Shown here: piece by piece, positions 9,357 through 17,684 of the stretch
Position numbering within the stretch: position 1 is the stretch's first letter
Layout of the letters: each line of letters starts with the position of its first letter
DNA from: Yinghuangia elevatio
Lineage (GTDB): Bacteria; Actinomycetota; Actinomycetes; Streptomycetales; Streptomycetaceae
Direction: 5' to 3'
Length of the DNA stretch: 64,000 nt
Assembly (NCBI RefSeq): GCF_040649515.1
Contig: NZ_JBEZFP010000018.1
Coordinates: forward strand, 1 to 64,000
Program-made: the position numbers and the translations under genes
Notes under the pieces: generated by a model
The model's database searches: none
Told to the model about the DNA's origin: nothing
Seen by the model: only the letters and a program-made list of their open reading frames with translations

Positions 9357-9733
9357 GGACAACGACGGTAATGCGGTACGTGCTCTGCCGCTGGTCCCGA
9401 CGTACACCGCGCCCGATTCCCCGCTTGCGTGCACACCGAAATCGTGTGGGCCGCAAAGGCGGCACCCGCTTACGTCCCACAGTTCGTGTTGTGCACCGGA
9501 GCCCTTCGGCGGGCGGCAAATGGTGCGCGAAAGCCGTAGTTTCCCGTCTTTCCCGCTGCCTAGCATGCTGAGTATTCGGTCCGGAACCCGACGGGGCGTC
9601 GAGGCAGGAGACGCCCCGTCGAACACCGCTGCGCGCTTCACGAGCGCCGGCGCATCGGTGCTCCACACGATGCCGTCCTCGGCTGGTCCGAAGCCGCACG
9701 TCCGTCCCGACAGCCGTCTCAAAGGGCACGTTC

Positions 9734-11284
9734 ATGACCGCCATACCCGCTGTTCCCCCGTCACCCGGCGCACTTGGCGCACCTGGCGCACGTACGGCGT
9801 CCGCCCACCGGCGCCGCGGTGTTCTCCGCGCCGTGGTCGCGGTCGTCATCGCGAGCACGGCAGTCGCCGCCTGTGACAGCGGCGGTTCCGCCGGCGCGAA
9901 GAACTCCGAGGCTCCGAACCGCGGGTCGGCACCCTCGTCCGAGGCGTCCCCGTCGCCCAAGCCGAAGGCGCCGCCGCTGCCACCGCACGTGGTCCCCGCC
10001 TGGAACACCCCGCCGGAAAACGAGTCCCGGACCGGGAACGCCGGCGCCAACGGCAGCAAGGGCCAAGACGTCCCCCGCGACGACGCGTTGGGCACATGGC
10101 AGGTCGGTTCCACGCTGTTCGTCGGCCGCGGAACGGCGATGAAGATGTTCGACATGCAGACCGGGAAGGAACTCGGCAGCGTCGCGCCGCCCGGCCGCGG
10201 CATGAAGCCCTGCGCGATGACCGAAGCGGTCAACAAAGACGGTATCGGCGCCATCGCCTGGACCGTCTACGACGACGGGTCCAGCGACGGCGCCTGCAAG
10301 AAGCTCTCCTTCGTCGACGCCCGGAACGGCGGAAAGGTCCTGCGGACCACCGAGTTCGCCGGGAGGAAGCGCAAGGACGGCAGCCCCTGGTTCTACTACG
10401 AGTCGAGGATCGGGTTCGTCGGCGAGGACATCGTCGCCGCGCTGACGCCGACCTCGGTGGTCGCGTTCCGCGTGGACGACGGCAGCACCGCGTGGACCTG
10501 GGAGAACCGTTCCAAGGACCCCTCGGTCTTCCCGAACACCATGCTGATCGCCCCGGTCGTCAACACCGCCATGAAGACAGGGCCCGATGTCGTCGCGGTG
10601 ATCAGCGACGCAAGCCAGTCCGGCGGCGGGTACGACCTCGAACTCGTCACCCTGGACGCCGCCGGCCGTCAGATCGGCGCGCAGCCGACCCCGTTCGAGG
10701 GCCCCGTGCCCGACACCAACGCCGAGATCGTCTCCGCGGCACCGATCACCGTCATGTTCGCGCCGGACCTCGGCGACGAACTTCCTCCGCAACTGCTCCG
10801 CTTCGACCGGGACGGCACCCAGGTTGCCTCGTTCCCGCTCGCGGCGCAGCAAGGCCCCGTCGACTACCAGGGTTCGCGTACCCTCCACGGCCAAGTGCTG
10901 CTCCCGTACCGCGTCTCCGGTGACACCCTGTACGGCATGACCAGGCGTGACCCCTTCAGCAGCGAAGGCCGGCCGGGCGTCGTGGCCTTCGATCTGGCCA
11001 GCGGCGAACTGCGCTGGGAGGTCCCGAGCGCCGACATGGACAAACTGGTCCTGGTCGAGGCGGACAAGGACGGCCTCGTGGTGGTCAACGCCTCCTACGA
11101 CCGCGTCCGAGTGGAGTCCTACGCCGCCGCCGACGGCCAGGTCACAATGCTCAGCGAGGCATCGCCCTTGAACATGCAGTTCCCGGTGTCCGCCGACTCG
11201 ATCATCACCATCGCCGACGGCCGCATGCTCGTCACCAGGATCACCCCGATCGGTTACGGCACCCAGGCATTCGCCGCCCCCTGA
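9734..11284 (+). CDS. Lipoprotein with PQQ-like beta-propeller
   Basis: A secreted lipoprotein of 516 aa. A basic N-terminus and a hydrophobic stretch end in a lipobox (TAVAAC, Cys about residue 47), followed by a Ser/Pro/Lys linker. Propeller blades of the PQQ-like type then follow, with repeated short motifs such as LFVGRGTAMKMFDMQTGKEL, VVAFRVDDGSTAWTWEN and VAFDLASGELRWEVP. The metal and cofactor residues of true quinoprotein dehydrogenases are not visible, so it is more likely a structural or signalling propeller. It resembles the product at 45712-47460 in build and blade motifs. It converges on the molbindin gene. Confidence 0.75.
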   Translation: MTAIPAVPPSPGALGAPGARTASAHRRRGVLRAVVAVVIASTAVAACDSGGSAGAKNSEAPNRGSAPSSEASPSPKPKAPPLPPHVVPAWNTPPENESRTGNAGANGSKGQDVPRDDALGTWQVGSTLFVGRGTAMKMFDMQTGKELGSVAPPGRGMKPCAMTEAVNKDGIGAIAWTVYDDGSSDGACKKLSFVDARNGGKVLRTTEFAGRKRKDGSPWFYYESRIGFVGEDIVAALTPTSVVAFRVDDGSTAWTWENRSKDPSVFPNTMLIAPVVNTAMKTGPDVVAVISDASQSGGGYDLELVTLDAAGRQIGAQPTPFEGPVPDTNAEIVSAAPITVMFAPDLGDELPPQLLRFDRDGTQVASFPLAAQQGPVDYQGSRTLHGQVLLPYRVSGDTLYGMTRRDPFSSEGRPGVVAFDLASGELRWEVPSADMDKLVLVEADKDGLVVVNASYDRVRVESYAAADGQVTMLSEASPLNMQFPVSADSIITIADGRMLVTRITPIGYGTQAFAAP

Positions 11285-11329
11285 CACCCCCTGGCGCCCG
11301 CGCCGCCTTCCGTGCTCGGCAAGGGACAA

Positions 11330-11749
11330 TCAGGCAGCCGAAAGTGCGACCTCGGTCGACTTGATCAGCGCGGTCACCGTCGAGCCCGCGGCCAGGCCGA
11401 GGTCCGTCACGGCGTCCTTGGTGATCGACGCGGTCAACTCGCCGCCTTCGACGGCCACCCTGACCGCGGCCATGGCGCCGCCGGTGACGACGTCGGTGAC
11501 CGTGCCGAGGATCTGGTTGCGGATCGACAGCCCCCCGACCGGCCCGGTGGCCAGCGAGACCTCGGTGGACTTCACGAGAACGGTGACCGCGGACCCGTCC
11601 GCGAGACCGAGGTCCCGGACCGCCTCGAGCGTGATCGCGGCCGTAACCTCCTGGCCCCCGACCAGACGTACCTTCACGGCCGCCATGACCTCGCCCGGCG
11701 TGACCGCGGTGACGGTGCCGGCGATCTGATTGCGGATGCTCAGGCTCAT
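11330..11749 (-). CDS. Molbindin: tandem TOBE (Mop) domain protein
   Basis: A 139-aa molybdate/tungstate-binding storage protein made of two Mop/TOBE domains. Each starts with the family motif: SIRNQIAGTVTAVTPGEVMAAVKVRL (residues 3-28) and SIRNQILGTVTDVVTGGAMAAVRVAV (about 74-99). Each closes with LGLADGSAVTVLVKSTEVSLA or LGLAAGSTVTALIKSTEVALS. The two halves are about 60 percent identical, so this is an internal duplication like ModG-type molbindins. The ATG at 11749 is preferred to an upstream in-frame start. No mod transporter genes are adjacent. Confidence 0.9.
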   Translation of the reverse strand: MSLSIRNQIAGTVTAVTPGEVMAAVKVRLVGGQEVTAAITLEAVRDLGLADGSAVTVLVKSTEVSLATGPVGGLSIRNQILGTVTDVVTGGAMAAVRVAVEGGELTASITKDAVTDLGLAAGSTVTALIKSTEVALSAA

Positions 11750-11764
11750 GTGGGAACGCCTCAC

Positions 11765-12098
11765 GGTCGATCGAAACGGTCGGCAGGCCGCCTGGCCACA
11801 CCGAAACCCACGCTAATGCGGACCCCTCACCCCCGCACGTGCCACCCCGACAGCATCACCCACTCGGCGCCCTCCCCGCCCGCCCCCACAAGACAAGCCC
11901 AAACCGGCCCCCTCGTCCCACAGGGCGTCACTTCGCCGTCCACGACCGCACAACACACCAACTACCCCACCCCGCAAACCCATTGGCCACAACCCAACCA
12001 ACCCCATCCCCCACACACCTACAGCGAACGCCGCACACCAAACTCACGCTCTGAGCCTTGAGCTTGTTCCGCTTTGACGGACGCCGTCGTTGTGGCAG
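11765..12098. other. Gene-free, strand-skewed intergenic region
   Basis: No gene is seen here. From about 11820 to 12050 the plus strand is composed almost wholly of C and A with very few G, in CCCAACCC/CCACACC-like runs. The composition differs sharply from the flanking genes and resembles decayed sequence next to an IS remnant. Confidence 0.4.
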
Positions 12099-12372
12099 TC
12101 AGGCCGCGATTGCGACTCCGTATTCGACGGGTGTGCGGTAGCCGAGGCTGCTGTCTCGATGTACTCGAAGAGGTCGGTGCGGGCTGTGGCCCTGTTGGGC
12201 CAGGGCGGCCGGTGTCGAGGTCGTTCTTGATTGGCGACGAACGACTCGGCGAGTGCGTTGTCCCAGCACTGACCGGTGCGGCCAACCGAGAGCCGGACCC
12301 CGAACTCGGCTGCGAGCGCACCGAATTCACGGCCGGTGTATTGGCAGCAGCCCGGCGGTGGTCGGCGTTGTG
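12099..12372 (-). pseudogene. IS3-family transposase remnant
   Basis: The C-terminal end of an IS3-type OrfB integrase. One frame gives CQYTGREFGALAAEFGVRLS, then VGRTGQCWDNALAESF, which includes the DDE glutamate context. The next part is scrambled (NQERPRHRPPWPNRATARTDLFEYIE). The final segment SSLGYRTPVEYGVAIAA followed by TGA at 12099 is in another frame, after deletion of the WYN-R-H block. No OrfA, catalytic core start or terminal inverted repeats remain. It lies 80 bp downstream of the alkyl sulfatase stop codon and marks an old insertion or rearrangement point. Confidence 0.85.
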
Positions 12373-12453
12373 ATGATTCACCACGGGGCGTCGCCGTCGA
12401 CTTCGGCGGCGCCGCCTCCGGTCGGGGGGCGCCGCCGGGTGGGGAGGGCGGGG

Positions 12454-14277
12454 TCACGGGGTGACGATGGGGAAGTCCGGGTTGGGGGTGTCGAGCAATG
12501 CGTTGAGTCGGGCGAGTACCTGCGGGTCGCCGTCGACCTGCACGCCGTCGAGGCCCTTGCCGGCCAGGACGCCGAGGAGTTGCGGCTTGGTGAGCGTCAG
12601 GGCGAGGTCGGCCTTCCCGCCGTTGCCGGAGCCGTTCTTGGTGCTGTCGCGGTAGGTCAGGGCGCCGTTGGACAGGGCGATGTGCCAGGTGCGGCCCTCG
12701 TCCGTCAGGTGCCAGTCCATGGTGAGTTTCTCGTCCCACGCGCGCGGGCCGTCGACGCGGATGGCGAGGGAGTCGATGAGCATGTCGACGGTCAGCGCCA
12801 TCGCCATCTCGGGGTTGGTGGTCTTGATCGAGGTGTGCGCGATGTGGCCGCGTAGCTCTTGGGCGCCCATCAGGTAGAAGTTGCGCCAGGTGCCGTTCTC
12901 CGCGCCGTGCCCCAGCTTCTCGAACACGGACGCGAGGGCTTCCTTGGCCGCGGTGTTGGTCGGGTCGGCGAACACCGCGTGGCCCAGCAGGGTGGCGGCG
13001 AACCGCAGGTCGCCGGCGTCGGCGTACTCCTTGCCCTTGGTGGTCAGCGCGTCGACGCCGCCGTAGTCGGCGGCGAACCGCTTGGCCTGCTCGACTGGCG
13101 GGTGCTCCCACAGGTGCGCGGGGTTGCCGTCGAACCAGCCCATGTAGCGCTGGTAGATCGCCTTCACGTTGTGCGACAGCGAGCCGTAGTAGCAGCGGTT
13201 GGCCCAGCGGTTCGCGACCGCGGGCGGCAGTTCGAGCTGCTCGGCGATCTCGATGCCCGTCAGGCCCTTGTTCGTCAGCCGCAGGGTCTGGTCGTGCAGG
13301 TACGCCCACATGTCCCGCTGTCCGGCCAGGTGCTCCACGATCCGGGACTTGCCCCAGGTCGGCCAGTGGTGGGAGGCGAAGGCGACGTCGGCCTGGTCGC
13401 CGAACAGGGCGATCGTCTCGTTCAGGTAGTGCGCCCAGATCCGGGTGTCACGCACGACCGCGCCGCGCAGGGTCAGAATGTTGTGCATGTTGTGGGTGGC
13501 GTTCTCTGCCATGCACAGCGCCCGTCGGTCGGGGAAGTAGAAGTTCATCTCCGAGGGCGCCTCGGTGTCCGGCATCATCTGGAAGACGATCCGCACCCCG
13601 TCGACGGTCTCCTCCTGACCGGTGTGGGTGATGTCGACCGTGGGCGGGATCAGCGTGATCGTGCCGGTTGAGGTGGTCATGCCCAGCCCCGCGCCGATCT
13701 GCCCGGCGGGCCCCTTGGTCAGCTCGGCGCCGTACATGTACACCGCCCGGCGCGTCATCGCACCGCCCGCGTACACGTTTTCCGCCACCGCGTGTTCCAG
13801 GAACCCTGCCGGGGCGATCACCGGCACCGGCGCGTGCCCGTGCGGCACCACCCCGCGCGCGCCGCCGAAGTGGTCGCCGTGCGAATGGGTGTAGATCAGC
13901 CCGGTCACCGGCCGGTCCCCGCGATGCTCCCGGTACAGCGCCAGCGCCGCCGCCGCGCACTCCGCCGAGATCAGCGGGTCGATGACGATCACGCCGGTGT
14001 CGCCCTCGACCAGCGTCATGTTCGACAGGTCCAGGTTCCGCACCTGGTAGATCCCGTCGGTAACCGCGTACAGGCCCTGCTTGTTGCACAGCCGGCTCTG
14101 CCGCCACAGCGACGGGTGCGCGGTGTCCGGGCAGTCCGCGTCCAGGAACGTGTACGCCTCCCCGTCCCAGATCACCCGCCCGTCCTCGGACCGGATCACC
14201 GCGGGCGACAACGCCGCGACGAACCCCCGCTCGGCATCGTCGAAGTCGGCCCGGTCCGCGAAATCCAGTGCAGTCAT
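12454..14277 (-). CDS. Alkyl/aryl sulfatase, metallo-beta-lactamase fold (SdsA-like)
   Basis: A type III (Zn-dependent) alkyl sulfatase of 607 aa that hydrolyses primary alkyl sulfates such as SDS by C-O cleavage. The MBL Zn site THSHGDHFGG has H131, H133, D135 and H136. It is followed by CMAENATHNMHNILTLRGA, which carries further ligands and the substrate pocket. A dimerisation domain (about 380-470, HNVKAIYQRYMGWFDGNPAHLW) and a C-terminal SCP2-like domain (about 490-607) complete the family plan. No signal peptide is seen. The ATG at 14277 was chosen over a TTG at 14298. Unlike the sulfatase at 3370 it needs no formylglycine. Confidence 0.93.
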   Translation of the reverse strand: MTALDFADRADFDDAERGFVAALSPAVIRSEDGRVIWDGEAYTFLDADCPDTAHPSLWRQSRLCNKQGLYAVTDGIYQVRNLDLSNMTLVEGDTGVIVIDPLISAECAAAALALYREHRGDRPVTGLIYTHSHGDHFGGARGVVPHGHAPVPVIAPAGFLEHAVAENVYAGGAMTRRAVYMYGAELTKGPAGQIGAGLGMTTSTGTITLIPPTVDITHTGQEETVDGVRIVFQMMPDTEAPSEMNFYFPDRRALCMAENATHNMHNILTLRGAVVRDTRIWAHYLNETIALFGDQADVAFASHHWPTWGKSRIVEHLAGQRDMWAYLHDQTLRLTNKGLTGIEIAEQLELPPAVANRWANRCYYGSLSHNVKAIYQRYMGWFDGNPAHLWEHPPVEQAKRFAADYGGVDALTTKGKEYADAGDLRFAATLLGHAVFADPTNTAAKEALASVFEKLGHGAENGTWRNFYLMGAQELRGHIAHTSIKTTNPEMAMALTVDMLIDSLAIRVDGPRAWDEKLTMDWHLTDEGRTWHIALSNGALTYRDSTKNGSGNGGKADLALTLTKPQLLGVLAGKGLDGVQVDGDPQVLARLNALLDTPNPDFPIVTP

Positions 14278-14381
14278 GCACACCGAATAACCCGACAATC
14301 AGTAAGTTAATCAACGAATCGGACAAATTTGGCAATGGTCGCCGGGCAGTGGGCGGTGGGCGGGGGCCGGCGTCGGCTGGA
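14278..14381. promoter_or_regulatory. AT-rich promoter region of the alkyl sulfatase gene
   Basis: The 104-bp gap ahead of the minus-strand alkyl sulfatase gene is AT-rich at 14285-14332 (AATCAGTAAGTTAATCAA, GGACAAATTT). ATTTGTCCGA, on the minus strand at 14319-14328, nearly matches a site in the FGE/sulfatase promoter region. A shared operator is an inference. Confidence 0.4.
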
Positions 14382-14819
14382 TCACGCGCGCGCGGGGGCG
14401 CGGGTGGTCTGGGCGTGGAGGTCGGGGACGAGCCGGCGCCGGTTGACGTGGCGGCGGCGGGCGGTCTCGGGTTCCAGGTGCAACCGGGTGGCGATGACGG
14501 GCCAGGTGTCGCCGCGTTCACGGTCGTGGGTGACCGCGGTGGCGGTGAGGGAGTCCAGGAGCGCGGCGAGGGCGGGGATGTGTGCGGTGAGTGCTTCGGG
14601 GCCGGCCGCCGCGGCTGCCTGGGCGGCGGAGGCCAGGAGTTCGGCTGTCTGGCGGAAGCATTGTGCGAGGGCGAGGTATTGCTCGTCGCTGGGGGCGGGG
14701 CGGCGGCGGTCGCGGTGGCGTGCCTGGCGGCAGGCGGCCGAGCAGTGCAGCTGCGTGGGCACGGCCTGGGTGGGCAGGGGCCGTTCGCAGCGCGGGTTGG
14801 CGCACGCGCGTGGGGTCAT
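14382..14819 (-). CDS. Small zinc-ribbon/helical protein, unknown function
   Basis: A 145-aa protein of unknown role. The N-terminal region (residues about 3-32) has a CxxxxC...CxxxC arrangement (ACANPRCERPL, LHCSAACRQARHRDRR), as in zinc-binding motifs of DNA-associated proteins. The middle is an Ala-rich helical region. The C-terminal part WPVIATRLHLEPETARRRHVNRRRLVPDL resembles the recognition part of a helix-turn-helix. A DNA-binding role is therefore plausible but unproven. The ATG at 14819 has a GGGA about 5 nt upstream; an in-frame TTG lies at 14834. It starts just downstream of the cupredoxin gene on the same strand and may be cotranscribed with it. Confidence 0.55.
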   Translation of the reverse strand: MTPRACANPRCERPLPTQAVPTQLHCSAACRQARHRDRRRPAPSDEQYLALAQCFRQTAELLASAAQAAAAAGPEALTAHIPALAALLDSLTATAVTHDRERGDTWPVIATRLHLEPETARRRHVNRRRLVPDLHAQTTRAPARA

Positions 14820-14862
14820 CGAGGTCCCGGACAAAGTGGCGGTGGCGGTGGTGGTCGCGGTG

Positions 14863-15303
14863 CTAGCTGACGATCAGCGTGCCGGTCATGAACTGGTGGA
14901 TGGTGCAGATGTAGTTGTAGGTGCCGGGGGTGGTGGGGGCGGTGAACGTGCCCGTCTGGCCGCCTTCGATGGTGCCGGTGTTGAAGGCCTTGTCCTTGAC
15001 CGCGGTGGCGGTGTGCGGCGTGTCGTCCTTGTTGACGACGGTGACCACAGCTCCCGGGGCGACGGTGAGCGGCTTGGGCGCGAAGTCGAACTGCGAGATG
15101 GTCAGGACGACTTGGCCTGTCGCGGGCGGCGGGACGACGCTGCCGGGCGCGGTGGACGGCGGGGCTGCCGGGCTCGTTGAGGAGCCGTCCGAGGAGTCGG
15201 AGGAGCTGGAGCAGGCCGTCACCAGCACCAACAGCGCCGGGACCAAGAGCCCGACCACCTGACGGCGTCGACGAGTCCCCGAGCGGGGGGTCGTGCGGTT
15301 CAC
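14863..15303 (-). CDS. Secreted cupredoxin-domain lipoprotein
   Basis: A 146-aa lipoprotein with a type I copper domain, likely an extracytoplasmic electron carrier or copper binder. The N-terminus RRRRQVVGLLVPALLVLVTAC is a lipoprotein signal with Cys about residue 31. A Ser/Pro linker follows, then the plastocyanin-like domain. Copper ligands are visible as the His in KDDTPHTATA and the C-x2-H-x2-M loop in YICTIHQFM. The GTG at 15303 is preceded by GAGG 5 nt upstream. Downstream of the two ferritin-like genes on the same strand, it may cooperate with them in metal or redox handling at the cell surface. Confidence 0.88.
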   Translation of the reverse strand: MNRTTPRSGTRRRRQVVGLLVPALLVLVTACSSSSDSSDGSSTSPAAPPSTAPGSVVPPPATGQVVLTISQFDFAPKPLTVAPGAVVTVVNKDDTPHTATAVKDKAFNTGTIEGGQTGTFTAPTTPGTYNYICTIHQFMTGTLIVS

Positions 15304-15442
15304 GCAAACCTCGATGGAGTGGGTGCGCCGGCGGCGCGACGCAGCGGGGTGTGTCCGGCCCGGGTGGGCGGCCGGTTGGCGTACGGCGCCGCCCACCCGG
15401 GTGACCGCCCGGGACGGGGCTTCCAGCAGACCGTCCCGGACG

Positions 15443-15469
15443 GGGTTCACGTCCCGGCGAGGTGAACCC
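15443..15469. terminator. Stem-loop between ferritin-like and cupredoxin genes
   Basis: GGGTTCAC at 15443-15450 pairs with GTGAACCC at 15462-15469 across an 11-nt loop, just after the second ferritin-like gene. A second small hairpin based on CTCGGCC/GGCCGAG lies at about 15471-15485. It may be a terminator or an mRNA-processing site inside a longer operon. Confidence 0.4.
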
Positions 15470-15487
15470 TCGGCCGGGGCCGAGCCG

Positions 15488-16327
15488 TCAGACCGTCAGG
15501 TCGTCGGGCTTGGCGGCCTTGTCGACGGGCAGGAAGTCGTCGGGTACGGGGTATTCGCCGAGGAGGTACCGCAGGATCGCGGCGTGCATGGCCTCGACCG
15601 GGGCGATGGTCGCGGCGGTCTCGATCCCGGCGGGCGTGGTGACGTTGAACTGTGCGAACAGGTAGGTCTGCGCGGCCTGGTCCTCCAGTTGCAGCGCCAG
15701 CTTCGCGACGCCGGGCACGTCGGTGACCTTGCCGAGGGCGTCGGTGACCGCGGCCTGGCTCTTGAGCGGTACGCCGGTGATCGGCGGCTTCCCGGCCTGG
15801 GTGAGCACGTTGTTCCACACCTTGGCGTGGTCGGCGTGCTGGGCCATCGCGGTGGTCGCGAAGTTCGCCACGGCCGGGGGTACGGTGCCCAGCTTGCCCG
15901 CCCCGGCGGCCGAGATGGCGGCCTGGTAGGCCCCGACGGCCTGGTTTTCCAGGGCGGTTGCGAGTGCGACGACGAGGAGGTCGCCGGTGTACGTGCCACC
16001 GGATACCGGGGGCGCAGCCTGCCCGGACGCGGACGGCGACGACTTCGACGATGAACCGCCGTCGTCGTCCGAGCACGCCGCCAGGGCGAACGCGGACAGG
16101 CCCACCACGCCGAGCCCGCGCAGGAACCGCCGCCGGTCCAGGCCCGCATCCGGCAGCGCTTCGCGCTCACGGCGGGCGGCGCGCCCGCCCTCGCGGGTCT
16201 GGTTGCCGAGTTCGGCGGCTGCGGCGTACATGGCGGGCAGCGTGGCGTGGTGGGCCTCGTCGACCTCGCGGGTCAGCGCGGCGAGTTCCGCCTCGGTGCC
16301 CTCGAACTGCCTGTGGTCGCGCTTCAC
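15488..16327 (-). CDS. Exported ferritin-like domain protein (Tat lipoprotein)
   Basis: A 279-aa protein with an unusual order. A cytosolic-looking helix of about 50 residues (HRQFEGTEAELAALTREVDE) comes first. Then comes a twin-arginine lipoprotein signal (DRRRFLRGLGVVG...LAAC) and a Ferritin_2-type four-helix domain with GDLLVVALATALENQAVGAYQ, NFATTAMAQHADHAKVW, LQLEDQAAQTYLFAQ and IAPVEAMHAAILRYLLGEYPVPDDFLP. The Glu/His positions fit a diiron or degenerate ferritin site. The GTG start overlaps the stop of the upstream paralogue by 4 nt, indicating translational coupling. Function, such as iron handling or surface structure, is unknown. Confidence 0.8.
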   Translation of the reverse strand: MKRDHRQFEGTEAELAALTREVDEAHHATLPAMYAAAAELGNQTREGGRAARREREALPDAGLDRRRFLRGLGVVGLSAFALAACSDDDGGSSSKSSPSASGQAAPPVSGGTYTGDLLVVALATALENQAVGAYQAAISAAGAGKLGTVPPAVANFATTAMAQHADHAKVWNNVLTQAGKPPITGVPLKSQAAVTDALGKVTDVPGVAKLALQLEDQAAQTYLFAQFNVTTPAGIETAATIAPVEAMHAAILRYLLGEYPVPDDFLPVDKAAKPDDLTV

Positions 16328-17115
16328 TTCACGGCCCCTTCGGTGATCGGGGAGGCGTCCTTGGTCGGGTAGAAGGCGTCGGGGAACCCGACCGATCCCG
16401 CGGCGGCGGGCAGTGCGGCCGCGTCCGGCGGAAGCTTGATCTGGTCGGCGAGGTTCCCGGCCAGCAGCGCCTGTACGGCCAGCAGGACGGCCTTGTGCTG
16501 GGCCTCGACGGGGGCGACGGAGCCGAACAGGCGGCGCAGCGCGGGGTCGGAGACCTGCGAGACGTTCTTGGTGTACGTCTGGGCGGCGACGTCCTCCAGG
16601 GTGATCGCGAGCTTGACCACGTCGGCCGGTCCCTTGATCGTCGGGAGCGCCTGCTGCACGATCGCCGCGTACTTCGGGTCGGGCCCGGTCTGCTCCTTGC
16701 CGCCGGCCTTGACCGCCGCGGCGTTGAACGCCTGCGCGTGGGCCTTGTGCTGCGCGGTGGTCTTCTCGATGAACGCCTTCACCACCGCGTTGCCCGACTG
16801 GATGAACGGCAGCCCCGCCGCGGTGGTGTAGACGTTCACCGCGAGGTTCTCCAGCGACGCGGCGGTCTGCAACGCCATCACGTCGTCCGCGACACTCGCC
16901 GCCGCCGCGCGGCTGCTCCCCAGCAGCACCGCGCCCGCGGCGGCGCCGCCGAGGAATGCCGGACGCCACCAACGGTGCGTCCTGGACTGTTCCTCGGCCG
17001 TTGCGTCGGCGTGTTCGTCGAGTGAGGCGCGGGTGATGCGGGTCGCGTCGCTGTGGAGGTCCTCGGAGTGCTCGGTGAGTTCCGCCAACAGCCGGGTGTC
17101 GATGGGCTCAGCCAC
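16324..17115 (-). CDS. Ferritin-like domain protein, membrane or secreted
   Basis: A 263-aa paralogue of the next gene. A helical N-terminal region (AEPIDTRLLAELTEHSEDLHSDATR) and a basic stretch precede one hydrophobic export segment (PAFLGGAAAGAVLLGSSRAAA, about residues 50-70). The ferritin-like helices follow: ALQTAASLENLAVNVY, AQHKAHAQAFNAAAVKAGG, LAITLEDVAAQTYTKNV and SVAPVEAQHKAVLLAVQALL. It starts at the second of two GTG codons (17115), 5 nt from AGGGAG. It is the first gene of a probable operon running on through the paralogue to the cupredoxin. It lacks the twin arginines and Cys of its partner, so the two are anchored differently. Confidence 0.78.
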   Translation of the reverse strand: MAEPIDTRLLAELTEHSEDLHSDATRITRASLDEHADATAEEQSRTHRWWRPAFLGGAAAGAVLLGSSRAAAASVADDVMALQTAASLENLAVNVYTTAAGLPFIQSGNAVVKAFIEKTTAQHKAHAQAFNAAAVKAGGKEQTGPDPKYAAIVQQALPTIKGPADVVKLAITLEDVAAQTYTKNVSQVSDPALRRLFGSVAPVEAQHKAVLLAVQALLAGNLADQIKLPPDAAALPAAAGSVGFPDAFYPTKDASPITEGAVK

Positions 17116-17684
17116 CACGGCTCCCTTTCGTTCCGCCCGCCGGATGCGGGCCGGTACTTGGGCTTCGCTCCCGCTTCCGGGGCGGATTGGTGCGTATCCC
17201 AAAAAGATCGGCATTCACCCGTGCGAGTGGCGTAGGCACGTACCGCACGCGCCACCCCGCCCGATCGGGGCGGGATGGCCCGGCATCTGACGAAGCGCCA
17301 CCGGAGCCGCCGGAACGCGCGATGTGGAGGTGCGGGGAGTCGGGGCCGCCGGACGGTGGACGAGCGCAGGTGACAGGCGTGTTGCCCATCCGCTGTCAGC
17401 GGCCGCGGCCGGGAGCGCGGGCCGGTGCTGGGTGGAGGTCGCTCGAAGAGGTGACGTGGGGCCGCCTGTTCGCAGATGCCGGGAGGTCGCGGCGGCCGTT
17501 ACGGGGTCCGCGATGAGCAGCGGCGCCTCCGCCAGGGCCCACAACCTGGTGGCCCGCAGGCGACGCGGTGGTGGCGCGTCGCGCTGCCGTTCGGCGGCAT
17601 CGTCCCCCCGGGAACTTCTTTTTTGTCCGCTTATGGTCGATTCGTGGTCCGGTGCGACCGGGCCCTTGACTCTTTGGAGAGACC
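17116..17684. other. Intergenic region with divergent promoters, no gene
   Basis: I see no credible gene in these 569 bp; the open frames lack G/C third-position bias and family resemblance. The region must carry the promoters of the leftward ferritin-like operon and the rightward DUF4394 gene. Ahead of the latter is an A/T-rich patch (GGAACTTCTTTTTTGTCC at about 17608-17625) whose GGAAC resembles an ECF-type -35 element. That reading is weak. Confidence 0.35.

Noticed and set aside
12044..13309. A 421-codon minus-strand frame ending in transposase-like sequence
   Set aside because: Its first 300 codons are an out-of-frame shadow of the alkyl sulfatase gene. Only the last part is an IS3 remnant.
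15488..16972. A 494-codon frame through both ferritin-like genes
   Set aside because: The upstream part is a shadow of the first ferritin-like gene. The real gene starts at the GTG at 16327 that overlaps the upstream stop.
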